DNA from: Capitulum mitella
Taxonomy: Eukaryota; Arthropoda; Thecostraca; Pollicipedomorpha; Pollicipedidae
Reading direction: 5' to 3'
NCBI GenBank assembly: GCA_030062745.1
Contig: CP099848.1
Location: 22,818,378-22,882,377, forward strand
Length of the DNA stretch: 64,000 bases
The translations under genes were made by a program, and so were the position numbers. Positions 21,850-33,775 of the stretch are shown piece by piece; the first letter of the stretch is position 1, and every line of letters starts with the position of its first letter. The notes under the pieces are model-generated. The model saw only the letters and a program-made list of their open reading frames with translations. It searched no databases and was not told the origin of the DNA.

Positions 21850-22245
21850 TTTTTGTCTCGCGTACCTTTGTCGAGCGTAATGCTAGTGTAAGTTTTAAGG
21901 GCAGGAATTTGGTATCTTCAAAAACTGCAGCGTTTTGTCTTTCAAGTTCATTTACGCATTTTGTTCGTTATCGCCATTGTGTTTTCCCCATTACTAGATT
22001 GTTCCTGAAGACAGAAAAGGAACGCTGCATTTCACTTTTTTAATTGCCTGGCACCATTTATGTTCCAGTTTTGTTTCGCATGCCTCTGTGGAGCGTAATG
22101 CTTTTGTAAGTGTTAAGGTCAGGAATAAAGTAACTTCCGTGACTGCAGCGTTGTGTCTTAAATTCACGAAATGCATTTTGTCGTCGTCAGTGTGTTTTCC
22201 CCATTACCGAAATTGTTCGTTAAGACAGTGACGGAACGCTGCATG
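21850..22245 (+). repeat. two-copy tandem duplication, period about 213 bp
   Basis: GTGTTTTCCCCATTAC occurs at about 21979 and 22192, and GGAACGCTGCAT at about 22019 and 22232. Preceding parts also pair (GAGCGTAATGCTAGTGTAAG and GAGCGTAATGCTTTTGTAAG). The copies are diverged, so the duplication is old. Neither copy codes. Confidence 0.8.
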
Positions 22246-22960
22246 GTACCTTGTTGTTTATTGTCCTCCAACATTTACATCGCTACTAGGTTATATATTC
22301 TCCAGGTACGCCGAAAAGGAGCAAGATCTTAACAAGCACATTTTATTTTATGCTGTAACACCTGTTTTCCCCATAAGCACCCAAGGTGTGTGATCAAACC
22401 GACGCTCTTTCTGTTTGATCTTTCCACTTAGGTGCGTTTTAGGGAAGCGGGGATGAAATAAAATGACAATCATTAAGATCTTCTTTGTTTTCGGTGGAAT
22501 CTGATGTGTACATAAGTCAATGAAGATGTAAATGGTGGACGGCAATAAAAACATGCAGTGCATCGTTTTTTTTTTGCTGTCTTCAGGAACAATTTAAACA
22601 GTGCAGAAGTTTGATTGATGTGACTTAAGGTCTAATACCATGCCAGAAAGAGCTCGTTTTCCTGTCTTTGTATAGTGCGGTGTACAATTGCACCGTGCTA
22701 AAACTGCGACAGGGGCGTTTATGTACCACAGGGTCTTTCCTTCCACAGAAGGACGTAAGTAAAACTGCTCTTTTGCACGTTTCATTTCGGACGGGAAATA
22801 CAACGGAATTTTATATTACACCCGCCATTTTATTTCACTCTTCGACATGTTATACCATAAATACTTCTACACAATAAGACGCGAGTAAAATATCCATTGT
22901 GGTACGTTTACACTGGGAGCATAGAAGTATTCCCATAAATGCCATACTTTATTGGTTTAC
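22246..22960. other. intergenic, nothing recognised
   Basis: No supportable gene. Confidence 0.4.
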
Positions 22961-22964
22961 GCTG

Positions 22965-23190
22965 GTGTAGTTCGGGGCGTAGCAATATTACCATAGGGGT
23001 GGAGATTTTGACACCGTAGAATTAATCTGGGTAGGCGCGTTTTGAAATCGCGATGGAGTTGAACACTTTGCTAGTGTGAAATTATTCATCAGTGTCCCAT
23101 GTTAAATGTTTTACACCGGGTGTAATAGTGGCGTAAAAAGAATGAAATAGGGGTGGAGATTTTGGCACCGTAGAATTATTCCAATTTTAG
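22965..23190 (+). repeat. two-copy tandem repeat, period about 154 bp
   Basis: ATAGGGGTGGAGATTTTG followed by a CACCGTAGAATTA word occurs at 22993 and 23147. The units also share an upstream TTTAC(G/A)C..GGTGTA word. No coding content. Confidence 0.8.
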
Positions 23191-24240
23191 GTGAGCTTGT
23201 TTTTCAGGGCACCTCCTATAGAGGACCTTGGGTGTGACCAGCTGACTAGCTCCAGTTGGACTTTTTAATTATAGCTGTAAAGGTTGTGGTACGGACGCAC
23301 ATATATTTTTCTGAGCGGAAAAAGCTGGCGTATGAATTGTTTAGCAAGCCGGTTCCCCTTCCTCCGATTTTTACATCGCTTTCCAATTTTCTCCTTCAAG
23401 ACGGACCGGGCCCGCAGCGTTTCCTCTTAGATGCACCTTTTGCTCGAGGTCGTTGCGAGATGCATCATTTGTAAAACACTCAGATGAACCATGTGGACTG
23501 GCAAGTAAAGACTAAGTGTCGTCTGATTAGAAACGGAATTTCGGTCCGAAATCGGCATGTTTTATTACGCATAACAAAGTGAAATTAATAAACCAGTTAT
23601 TCCGTTTAATAATCCCACGATATCGTTCAATAATCCGTGTTCCACAAGACTTACACAGAATTATCATTTTGTGGATTAATTTACGTTGTGGGACAGATTC
23701 CCTCTCTACGGTGGTGGCACACAGCAAGCAAGCCGCCGAGGCGAGTCTCCCGGAACGACAGACCTTACGGGCCTGTCGATAGAATAGATCATTGTTCTTG
23801 ATGTAATACGCTTTATCTTGACAATCGACTGGGCTAGGAGCCCACCAGCACGCAAGCCAAGTTGCCGGATAGTGTACAAGCCAAGCAGACGGTCGAGAAA
23901 CGAGTTTAAGAGCAGAGGAAACGGAAACAAACATCCCTATGGCTTTAGTTCAGTTGCGGACTTCATCGGAGTCGACAGGCTGGACAGCGTGCGATCCAAT
24001 AGTTGTCAGCTTCTGCCTTCGGTCTGCAGCACCACACCACATGCATGCCTAACAACAGACCCCGACACCTTGGTGCATACCTGGAGGCAGCTTCGAGCTG
24101 TAAGAGGAAAATCTTTTCCAGATGTAAACGCCGACCAGAACCGCAAACGCCACCCCCAGCCACATCGTCGGCTGTCGTGTCGTGCGTATGCCGTGCCCGA
24201 GGTTTCCGGACAGCGGAGGCGGCCCCTGCCGCGCCGAGAG
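23191..24240. other. intergenic, nothing firm
   Basis: Overlapping ORFs on both strands at 23527-24311 have no recognisable domains and probably reflect local base composition. Confidence 0.35.
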
Positions 24241-24244
24241 GCGT

Positions 24245-24925
24245 TTTTATACGCGCTTTTGGAGAGCCGCCGGATTTCCAGCCTTGGCCGGATCGACCAG
24301 CTTTAAAATAAATGCTGATTTAAACTACAGTTGGTCCTGGAAAGGCGTGCTTTAACATCATGGGGCAGAATGAATTGATTGAAATGCAAACAATCTTGAA
24401 ATAAAAGGAGGAGAAACGTTGGCGTTCTGTACTACATGCCTTGCGTACCAGTTTCCTCGCGTGTTCTGCGGTTCATTTGGTAGCTTCTGGCCAGCCTGTC
24501 CGCATCTCACCAGTGCTCGCCAAATCCAGTGGTTCACAAAGGTTAGGTACCTTGACAAGGCTGAAAAGTTTTACAACGAAGGCGCTGATTGGTCGAAAAC
24601 TGATGAGAGTGACAAAGGAACGGAAAATTCCTTCACTCATTGTGCACGTGGTCCGTGTTTACGATCGTAGCGTCTGTGTTTGAAGCGATTTGTGATTTTC
24701 GAAACATGAAGAAGGTAAGTGGGTTGGTATATGGATTTAGTCAGCTGTAATTTCATCCAAATCAGCATAGGTCGAAATGGTGTTTAAACTGCCACGTCCA
24801 ACAGGTGAAGGGAACGTGAAGGAAACCCAGAACCTCGCGGATGCTTAAACTGGCCAGAAAGATGCATCCTGGCCAATCTGGCCGGGAATCTGGCAGCTTT
24901 TCAAATGCCCGTACAGGCGCGCCTG
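24245..24925. repeat. possible element bounded by diverged inverted repeats
   Basis: Positions 24248-24305 (CGCGCTTTTGGAGAGCC... then GCCGGATTTCC and GGCCGGATCG) resemble the reverse complement of about 24848-24925 (GGGCATTTGAAAAGCTGCC, then CCAGATTCCCGGCCAG). This could be a TIR element of about 650 bp. The pairing is imperfect and by eye. Confidence 0.3.
24706..24720 (+). other. candidate start-codon exon with strong donor
   Basis: ATGAAGAAG is followed directly by the consensus donor GTAAGT at 24715-24720, preceded by about 50 bp without ATG. It would be a three-codon first exon. No downstream exon was found, so this is only a signal. Confidence 0.2.
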
Positions 24926-25297
24926 AGGCCTCTCTTCCCTGCCGCCGTCCGCGTGGCGACGACCGCGCGCCGCCGAAGCCGGCTCTCCCGAGCCTCGCGC
25001 GTTCTGGTTCAAGGACGTCCGGGTGGAACGTCGCAGACGCGTACACTTTTTGTGCGCGCCCAAGCACTCTTTGTTTCAGTTTAGCCGCATTCAATCACTC
25101 TTCAGACCATGGACGTAGGCCAAGGAGGGGGCAAATGGTTACGCATGGGCGTAGCCAAGGAGTAGACCAGGATAAACCCTAGCCGACTCAAAACTGAAAA
25201 CCCATTGGATTCCAGCTTTTTCATTTTTTCTAGTTCAAAGGCCCGCCTCAAAAATTAGTGGAACGCTCAACGATGGATCCAGATGTTCTCCAGGCCG

Positions 25298-25735
<438 letters not shown>

Positions 25736-26190
25736 CTAGTCTCTGGTGGACGGGGAGGAATGGTGAGCCCGCGAATCGTGAGCCATCAGAATGGGAGCCA
25801 GCAAATGCGGATGGTCAGGAAATGCGGATGGTGATGGAAAATCTTACTGGATCTGATGGAAAATGTCGCTCGATCTCTGGCATAATGTTTGAAATTTGTC
25901 CCCATGAAGTCTTTGCTCGTGTTTCGTCTTCGCATTGTTCTAATTAAAAATGATGCTAGTAGCTTTCTCAGGTAGCTCACCCGACAGAAAACAGTCAAGT
26001 TGGAATATTCCATTTAAGGCTGGAAATTCACGGGGGTAAACGTGACAAGACTGAACCGAACCAAATCATTCACAGAGCATGGTGCGTGAGCTTGACTTTA
26101 GTTCAGAAATACTTCTTTCAGCAGCGGCCGAAAGCAGATAGCCCCTAAAATTAAGCCTTTGGCATTTTTACTCCCCTCCCCCCACTCAAC
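25736..26190. other. intergenic, nothing recognised
   Basis: No supportable gene. Three near-copies of an AATGCGGATGGT word occur at 25804-25835. Confidence 0.4.
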
Positions 26191-26191
26191 C

Positions 26192-26614
26192 AGGCACATA
26201 GCCAGGATATGCCTAAGGAGGGGTAAAATACTCATAGGGGACCTTTACCTGCCCTTGGGACCCCACCGTCTACCCACAAATTTACATCGCTTGTAAAATG
26301 TATGCCAGTTCCTTCAACATGGACCCTAAGCAGGCTATCATTTCAAAATTTCCCACCATATTTGGACCACTTCTGCCTCAGAGCCAGGAGGGTAACTTTG
26401 GGTATTTTTGGTATGGAGCTTTTCATACCAAAGAAAAATATTGGTATGTAATTCGGTAGTTATATTTTGATCCATGCATATCTTTTCTTGCTTTGTGGAA
26501 TGAATTTCTGTAAATACGTTATCAATTTGAGATCTTAGGGTGCGATGAATTTGTTTTCCCATACCAAAATTGGTCGCAATTATACACCCATGCCCAGAAG
26601 CAGGGGCGTATCTG
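26192..26614. mobile_element. possible TIR element, about 420 bp
   Basis: CATAGCCAGGATATGCC on the left and GCAGGGGCGTATCTGG on the right resemble the ...GTAGCCAGG / ...GGCTACGCCCCTG ends of other small elements here. No ORF. Limits are tentative. Confidence 0.3.
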
Positions 26615-26884
26615 GAAACTGACCAAGGGAGATGCCATCATGCGGAGATGCCATCATGCTTGAAGGAGGCGCCGCCAGTTTCAAGTGCGCCAGTACGTAT
26701 GGTGAGGGCGGCAGCTGGACCTCTAAAAAATGTTGCCATGCATTTTTTTGGGCTTCACACCCGAAGGTTGTGCGGAGAGATGGCCCGCGTTGCCTGGGCT
26801 AGTAGGTAGCCGGGCACTTCCTGTCATTACGCTATGGTTTAGGTGCCGTTTTTAGTCCCCAGGGCACGCAGTACTGTGATGGCG

Positions 26885-26940
26885 GGGCAGGTCCGGCCGG
26901 CCGGTTTGTGATCCGGCCGGATACTGCCGGATATTTAACT
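26885..26940. repeat. CCGGCCGGAT low-complexity patch
   Basis: GGTCCGGCCGGCCGG and ATCCGGCCGGATACTGCCGG words. The same composition appears at 29470-29565. Confidence 0.6.
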
Positions 26941-27369
26941 TCCCGGTGTATAATCAAGACGTTGCTCTAATGTCTGCGCCCAAAACCGTTTCAGGGGAAA
27001 CGTGGCTTGTTGTGTTCGATTGTCGATGTAACTGGCAGTTCCAAGTCGGTCTGGAGACCTTGGAATCAGTTCTTTTCTGTATTGGTCCGGGAGGGTCCCG
27101 ACATATCTTGCAAGAATGGGACTCAGGTTCTAAACTGTGAAACAATATCCAGCATGCGGTCAGCAGCCCATCTTATGATTTCCTTCTTTCGAAATATTTC
27201 TTATCTTTCTCAAATACAAATACATTAAGGAAAAGTATAAATTGTGGGCACTGGAAAATGAGACAGTATTTAGTCATACCGTAAGCACATTTATTACTGT
27301 ATGAACATTAAACTTTGCAGAAATGTAGTCATAACCGTTGCGGTCAGTTTTTGCTTAATGAATCATCTC
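26941..27369. other. intergenic, nothing recognised
   Basis: No supportable gene between the CCGG patch and the mariner copy. Confidence 0.4.
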
Positions 27370-27378
27370 CATCACCTC

Positions 27379-28190
27379 TCATCTGTCGTCAACATGCACG
27401 CGCCTGGGTACGCGCACCAGCATTTTACGCGGTATCTCTAGGCCCAGAGCAGCGATCACCTGGCTCATCCAGCGCTTTAGGGCGACTTCGGATGTTACGC
27501 ACCAGTCTCCCTGATACATCCTCTGCTTAATGATGCCCCAGATGTCCTCAGTAGGACACACCTGGTGCACACAGGGGGACTGCTGTCACGCACTACATAC
27601 GGCACTCTGGCCTCTTCCAGCAACTTGAGCGTTTTCTTCGCATAATGAGCGCTAGCCAAGTCTTGCCAGATCAACATGTGCCTCTCGAAACAGTACTCAT
27701 CCAAATATGGGATGACCACATCTCCTACGCTCTTCTCACGATACATGTTACCATTAACATTGTCCATACCCGGCATGATAGCCGGCTTTGTCACACCCCT
27801 GAGAGAGATGGCGGGCCACATGAAAAGATTACGGGGAAACTTGCTCTCTGGCCTCAGTTGTACTTTTGCTGGACTTCTGCTGGACGTGCTCCAACAGAGT
27901 ACCCAAGGTTTCCTGACATATACCTCTCGTGGTAGGTGAAGTAGCTTTCGTCGTCCATGGCAATGCCTCGTTCTTCCCGATTTCATGTGATCCGCGGGAC
28001 AGTTTCCGGATGCGGGTCTTTTGGGCGACCTCTTGTTTTTGGGTGACCTGGGGTGACCTCTTGCTCTTTCGGTACCGAACCTTGTTTGCCACCAATATTT
28101 TTTTTTGTCACGTACGTTCTGGAGATTCCAAACCTTCCAGCCGGAACGCGTTATGACACCCGTTATTTTTACATCTCGAATCAGCTGTGG
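27379..28190 (-). pseudogene. mariner-type transposase, second copy, frameshifted
   Basis: Minus-strand DDE transposase remnants. GIAMDDESYFTYHERYMSGN (first catalytic Asp) is near 27915-27970. In another frame, KFPRNLFMWPAISLRGVTKP and HMLIWQDLASAHYAKKTLKL (second Asp) run through about 27600-27850. CPTEDIWGIIKQRMYQGDW is in a third frame near 27490-27560, with a basic tail to 27379. At least two frameshifts inactivate it. A C-run at about 28235 and degenerate DNA-binding sequence lie upstream. The sequence differs clearly from the 0.54-1.74 kb copy, so these are separate mariner lineages. Confidence 0.8.
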
Positions 28191-28540
28191 CTGTCTTTTA
28201 ACATGCGCACTGGAATGGGGGTCTTTTTGTGCCCCCCCCCCCCCCACCTGCTCTTCTTGAATATCTCGAGAACGCATCTGAGCTGGTTGCTGGTACTTTG
28301 TGACATTTATGGCAATTGAATAACTCGTCGAATGGCGTAGAAAAATTGGAAATCGGCCTGAAATTTTGAAGCTTCAAGCATTTGAAGTCAGGCAAACATC
28401 ACGAAAACCACGGTTGTCGCTGACAAATGGGAACTTTGTGAAAGAACTGGCGTTCTACTTAAGACTGCTGTTTGAACACAGTCAGGCGATGTCATTCGGG
28501 CATAGGTGATGGATGTACCAAGGCCACAGCCAGGGTCAAT
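28191..28540. other. degenerate mariner 5' part / nothing firm
   Basis: May include the DNA-binding end of the mariner copy. A run of 17 C residues occurs at about 28234-28250. Confidence 0.35.
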
Positions 28541-28544
28541 AAGG

Positions 28545-28985
28545 GTTAAGGGCATCAAAGGTCAAGGTTTGTAACCTGATCCAGATTTGCTTTGCAAGAT
28601 GTCATTTTGTATGAAATATGCATTCGAAGGCCCTAATAAAAACACGTGTGCGCACACTGATACGCTTACATATTCCAAGGTCAGTGAAGGTCAAGGTCGT
28701 TAAAGGCCAAGGGCAACTATCTTGTGACCTGGCCAAGATTTGTTCTGCGACATGTCGATTTCTATGAAATATGCATTCAAAGACCCTAATAAAGACACGT
28801 GTGCGCACATGCAGACGCATATATATATGTATGCCAGAGTCATTTCAGGTCAAGGTCATCAAAGGTCAAGGGCAGGTTTTTGTGACCTGGTCCAGATTTG
28901 TTTTGCAATACATCGATTTGTGTGAAATACGCATTCAAAGACCCTTCTAAAACACGTTTGGCATATTGATACTGACATTTATATA
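28545..28985 (+). repeat. three-unit tandem repeat, period about 155 bp, with AGGTCA motifs
   Basis: CAGATTTG(C/T)TTTGCAA followed by ATGAAATATGCATTC and ACACGTGTGCGCACA words recurs from 28582, 28735 and 28893 (spacings 153 and 158). Each unit is led by AGGTCAAGGTC-type direct repeats (for example 28688-28710 and 28848-28870). Units are about 80% alike by eye. No coding content. Confidence 0.85.
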
Positions 28986-29469
28986 CGTACATAGCTATAC
29001 ATACATGCAGAAATATAAACGCCGGAAATGACCAGATGTGCCTATGTTGGCTACCTTCACTGAAAATACGCCAAAAGATACATGTCGCGCCCTCATTTAC
29101 TCTCAAACTGCCTTGTTCGAAATCTGATCTGTAAAAGATGAAAAAATGACGTCACAGGTTAATAGCCTGACATGACCTCGACCCAAAATTCCCAGTCAAG
29201 ACGCCAAATGAATGGAAGTTATCGTATTCCACGTTTTAACGGCGCAACAAACACCCCGTTTCGTTCGAAAAGTTGTACGGAATGGCATGTACAGGCCGAT
29301 AAAGTGTCCAAAGTTGACCTTTTCCACCCCACTTGGCCTTGAAGATATCGACTCATAAGCTGTGGGCATTTTTTACCAATTTTTTCAGTTTCCCATGTTT
29401 TTCTTTTCTATTCAGTCTTTTCGGTTTCATTATTTCAATAAAAATAGTAAATAAAAACATGTAAACATA
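28986..29469. other. intergenic, nothing recognised
   Basis: No supportable gene. Confidence 0.4.
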
Positions 29470-29565
29470 ATATCCGGTATCCGGCCGGATATCCGGCACC
29501 CCGATCCGGCATATCCGGTATCCGGCCGGATAACAAAAATCCCGATCCGGTGCATCCCTACTTCC
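29470..29565 (-). repeat. CCGGCCGGAT array with hAT-like terminus
   Basis: Repeats of ATCCGGTATCCGGCCGGAT and GATCCGG end in GATCCGGTGCATCCCTA at about 29547-29563. In reverse this reads TAGGGATGCACCGGATC, like terminal repeats of hAT-type MITEs. No partner end was located. Confidence 0.45.
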
Positions 29566-29569
29566 ATGC

Positions 29570-29869
29570 ATTCGATCTCGTTTGCCATACCAGGCGCTAC
29601 AGGGCCCCTAATTCTACAAACTTTAGGCTCCACAATTAAAATAGATTGAAGCGGTCTCCGGTAACCATTAATCTCGGTGGTCCAGTCACACCACTACACT
29701 GGGCTAGCAGTGCTGCCACGAAAATATCAGGCTAAAACCTAAACTTGTGAAGGATAAATTGCGAAAGGAAGTTGCAACCGTCTCTCAAACATGCCGCACG
29801 GTCGCCTTTGAAACCTGAATGCCATTTAAAGTAGGGTGTGTGTATTTTTGACACACCAGGGCGACCTTT
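29570..29869. other. intergenic, nothing recognised
   Basis: No supportable gene. Confidence 0.4.
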
Positions 29870-30930
29870 CAAAACTTCAAGGACGCTCCGAATGCCCCAT
29901 GTGGCCCTAGGGGTGCCCTTTTATTCTTGAGGACGTCCTGATAACCTTCGGGACGTTTTCAAACTTCATGGGCACCCTTTTGGCCCCTGGTGCGTCTCTC
30001 CAGAGTTTGGAACACACTTATTTTTTTAGTGTTGCTCTAGTCTTTGGGACATTTTTTGGACTTAATGGGTGCGCCTCCGGGGCTTTGGGCCCCCTCTATT
30101 TTTTAAGGAGCTCTGATAAACCTCAGGGAATGTTTCAGACGACAGGAGCTCCCTTTGAGCCCTCGGGGCGCCCCTCCAGGTTTATATTTTCGGACCACGT
30201 GCATGTCTTTCGAGTCCTCAGGGCTGCGTTCTTCAGAGCGTTCTTCTAGACGCGAGACATATTTTCGACCACACGGGCGCCCTCTGAGCCTACGAGCCTC
30301 TGAGTCTTCGGAGGCGACGATTCGATTTCCCTTTTATTTTTAGCACGTCCTTCTAGCCCTCGGAACGTACCTTCATACCTCAGGGACGCACTTAAGAGCC
30401 CCCGGGACGTCCTTTGAACCTTCGGGGGCGCCCCTCTAGTGGTTGGGATGCCGTTTTAGAGCGTCCTTCTAGCCCTCAAGGCATAGTCTACAGGGGCGCC
30501 CAAATAAGCTCTCGGGGGGGGGGGGAATCGGTGCGCCCTTCCATTTGGAGGTTTGGTGACTCCTTTTTTCTTCAGGGCGTTAGTTTAGGCCTCGAGACAT
30601 ACTTTCAGACTGCAGACGCCGTTTCTGCCCTCGGGGCGCCCCTCCAGGATATGGAGCGCCCTTTTGTTCTTCAGTGGATCCTATTAGCCATTGGGATGTT
30701 TTCGGACCTCAAGGACTGCCTTTGAGCCCTGGGAAGGGGGAGCTTCTCCGGAATTTAGGGCGCCCCTGGGATCCCATGATCACTAAATTGAGTTAAGTTT
30801 AGGCCTCATCAGTCGCCCCTCGAGGCCTGGAGCGCATCCCTATTAACCAGCAAACGGTATTGTCGACAGGGGCGCCTTCGACGCCTAGGGGAATGCCATG
30901 GCCTGATGGCATCCCCCTATACACGTCCCT
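29870..30930 (+). repeat. GC-rich degenerate array, block 1
   Basis: A degenerate satellite-like array. Units repeat the words TTTGAGCCCTC, GGGGCGCCCCTCCAG, GCCCTTTTATTCTTCAGGGCG, TAGCCCTCGGGACATA and TTTTCAGACC(T/A)CAGGGACG. Anchors recur every 55-110 bp (for example 30136, 30266 and 30374). The block ends in a conserved tail at about 30770-30930, with AAATTGAGTTAAG, then CGACAGGGGCGCCTTCG, then GGAATGCCATGGCCTGATGG. The same tail ends block 2. ORFs here are chance products of the repeat. Confidence 0.8.
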
Positions 30931-32395
30931 GCTGAGAGGTCCCTGTGTTTGGAGGTCTCCCACCTTTTCAGGAGGAAGCAATTTGCCTTTAGTATCCTTC
31001 TAACTGGATATGAGACTGTGATCACCAGTCAGTGAAACAATGACTACAGTCAAGCAGGCAGGTGACTGCTTTCTTTCCAGCTGCCCAAAGGCAGTGATTC
31101 TGGCAGTGCAGAAAATTAACCGCAAGTCTGAATTCCAACATCAGTGACTGGGGCACTGTTTTATATGAATGATTGATAGAGCCAAGGAGAGGGCTGAACA
31201 CCCCCGCCCCCAAAGGTAAGTTTCTCAATGTACTTAACAAAAACGACAATTTTTGTACGTCTCCGCAGCTAGAGCATTTCACCTTGCAGCTTTTACGTAC
31301 GGATTGTCTGCAGTTTGTGCTGCCCTTTGAGATGGCAAATTTCCCTTTCCTTCGCCTGCTTGTCTGCCTCTCTTGCCCCTCAGCATATCCTCGTTATGTC
31401 TGCTTCTCATCTTCCAGTTAAAGGTTTAATTTACATCATTTTTGACACTTAGATGTGCCTACCCCTCCGTGACAACGACCAAGTAGCAAACCAACATATC
31501 TCATATCACCGGTGTTGAAAAGCTGAGGGACCGAACCCCCATTCTGAACGTTAGGGGCTGAATCCCCCTGGCCCCATGGCTCCCACGTCCAAGGTCATGG
31601 CCCCAGCTCCCTCGTTTCCACGCCTATTGTCGTCACCGTTCGAAGGCAACGAAAGGTCACTCCGTGTGACACCTGACCCACGGTGTTTTGTTTCTAGACC
31701 CCCTGTTGGCCGACTGGGCTCCCATCAGTCAGCAGCAGCCAGAAGCGAGCATCTTCGTCAAACACGGCCAGGCTGTCCAATGCCCATCATAACCGTGGCT
31801 GCGAAACTAAAACGTGCCGACGGCCGTAGAAGCAATGGGCGTGGATGGACGGCATACCAACTCGTGATCACGCAGAGCGCGTGTGCTGCGTCCGTCGGGA
31901 CTCCGTGAAAACGGCTGGCTCGACACCGAACGTGCTGAGAGCGCTTCTCGTTGTGAACAAATCAAATGTCTAAGATTTGCAAGTACATAAACCGGTTTTC
32001 GGTTTCCTTTAAGCGACTTAAACCGAGCAATGCGAGTAGTTTCTGTCCCAGCCGCCATAACCATCTCAACGACATTTTCGCCGCTATTTTTTCTTACCTA
32101 ATGCCCGTTATTACTAATCAGCAACAATGCGTGGCCGTACCAGGTTGCTGACTTTGACCAGTTTCCATTTGCTCCAGTCTTACTCCACTTGCACTGCGGT
32201 AGTTGCCTTGGTCTCTCCATGGTGTCAGCATTGTTCGATGGCGTCGCGCATGCTACCAAGAATGCTGACAGTGGGAATGCGACGTCGCTGTCCGCTCTGC
32301 TGCGGCCCATCAGTCATCCAGCGCAGAAGCAGAAACGGATAATGTTGCTGGATGGTAATCACATATGCAGACTATACGTATCGCGCGGACATGGG
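30931..32395. other. spacer between array blocks
   Basis: Non-repetitive sequence with no supportable gene. ORFs at 31576-31908 and 32127-32491 lack domains. Confidence 0.4.
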
Positions 32396-32399
32396 TTCA

Positions 32400-33690
32400 C
32401 GCTGACCTCCGGCGTTTTGGGCACCATTTTGTTCTTCAGGGCGTCCTTTCAAATCTCAAGAATATTTTCGCACCACAGGGGCGCCCTTTGAGCCCTCAAG
32501 GGCGTCCGTGAAGAGCCCTTTGTTCTTTAGAGCGCCCCTCTAGCCGCCAAAACATATTTTCAGACCTCAGGGACGCTGTTGGAACCTTCGAGATCGACCC
32601 TGCAGAGGTCTGGGAACCCTACTATTCTTTAGGGCGTTCCTCTAACCCCAAGACGTGTTTTCATACATCAGATGTGCCCTTTGAGCCATCGGCGGCACCC
32701 TGTAGGTTTTCGGGCGCCCAGAACGTCCTGGCCCGCGAAGCACATTTGCAGACCACAGGGACGTCCTTTGAGTCCTCAGGGGCGCCGCTCCTTGGTTTGG
32801 AGCTCACGGTTATTCCTAAGGGAGTTCTTTTAGGCCTCGCGACATATTTTCAGACCACAAGGACGCTTTTTGAACCTCGAGGGGCAACTCCTGAAGGTTT
32901 GGGGCGCACTTTCACTTTTTTGGAGCCTTGTTCTTGTGGACCTTCTAGACCTCGGGAAGCACCTTCAAACCTCAGGGGTGCCCTTTGAGCCGTCAGGAGC
33001 GCCCCTTCAGAGGTTGGGAAGCGCTTTTATTGTTTGGGGCCTTCTAGCCCTCGGGACATAGGCTACAGCAGCACCCGACTGAGCCCTCCTTAGGCACCTC
33101 TAGTCCGTCCGAGTATTTGGGACGCTCTTTTATTCTTCATGGTGGCTTTAACCTCATGACATATTTTCAGATCACATGGGGGCTCTTTCAGCCCTCAGGG
33201 ACGCCCCACGGGGGTTTTGGGCTCCCTTTTATTTTCCGGGCCTCCTTGTCGCCATTTTATGTTTTCAGACCTCAGTGATGTCCTTTGAGCTCGGGGGGGG
33301 AGGGGGGCGCTTCTCCGGGATTTGGGGCGTCGTTGGGTCTTCATGACCATTAAGCTGAATTAAGTGTTGATTCCCTTCCCGTCCTCGGGACATTTTTTAA
33401 CTTCATGAGTCGCCCTAAAGGCCTCGTGCGCAAAGGCACGGGGCACCGTGCCCCGCCCTAAACTGGCGAAATTTAACATTAACCCTATGGCGTTGCATGG
33501 AAAGAAATGGCTTGAAAAATAGCCGGCGCCCCCCCCCCCCCTGCAGGAACACGTTTCGCACTTCGTGTTCTTGAGCATAACTTGCGCCCTCGGCGTCCTG
33601 TTGGCTACTAAATAGCATTCCCGACAGGGGCGCTTTCGGCGTCCAAGGGGGATGCCATAGCCTGATGGAATCCCCATTATATACGCCCAA
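32400..33690 (+). repeat. GC-rich degenerate array, block 2
   Basis: Same family and orientation as block 1. The anchor CAGACC(T/A)CAGGGACG or its variants falls at 32561, 32662, 32749 and 32851 (spacings 101, 87 and 102), giving a unit of about 100 bp. The tail at 33330-33690 matches block 1 (GAATTAAGTG, CGACAGGGGCGC, GGATGCCATAGCCTGATGG). It is interrupted at about 33440-33590 by a GC-rich insert containing the palindrome GGGGCACCGTGCCCC. Confidence 0.8.
33440..33590 (-). mobile_element. possible small insert in the block 2 tail
   Basis: This segment is absent from the homologous tail of block 1. It holds AAATTTAACATTAACCCTAT and a C-run. Part of it (CTAATGTTAAATTT in reverse) resembles about 60608-60625. 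Limits and class are uncertain. Confidence 0.4.
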
Positions 33691-33775
33691 GATGGACTGT
33701 GAATTGAAACTAAGACAGGCGTGTAAAGATTTGAACGTAAACTCAAGATGTCCCGCATACTTCAGACTATCCCTT

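Noticed and set aside
29870..33690. CRISPR-like or coding repeat array
   Set aside because: Units are degenerate with no constant repeat and variable spacer arrangement, and ORFs through them change frame with the unit.
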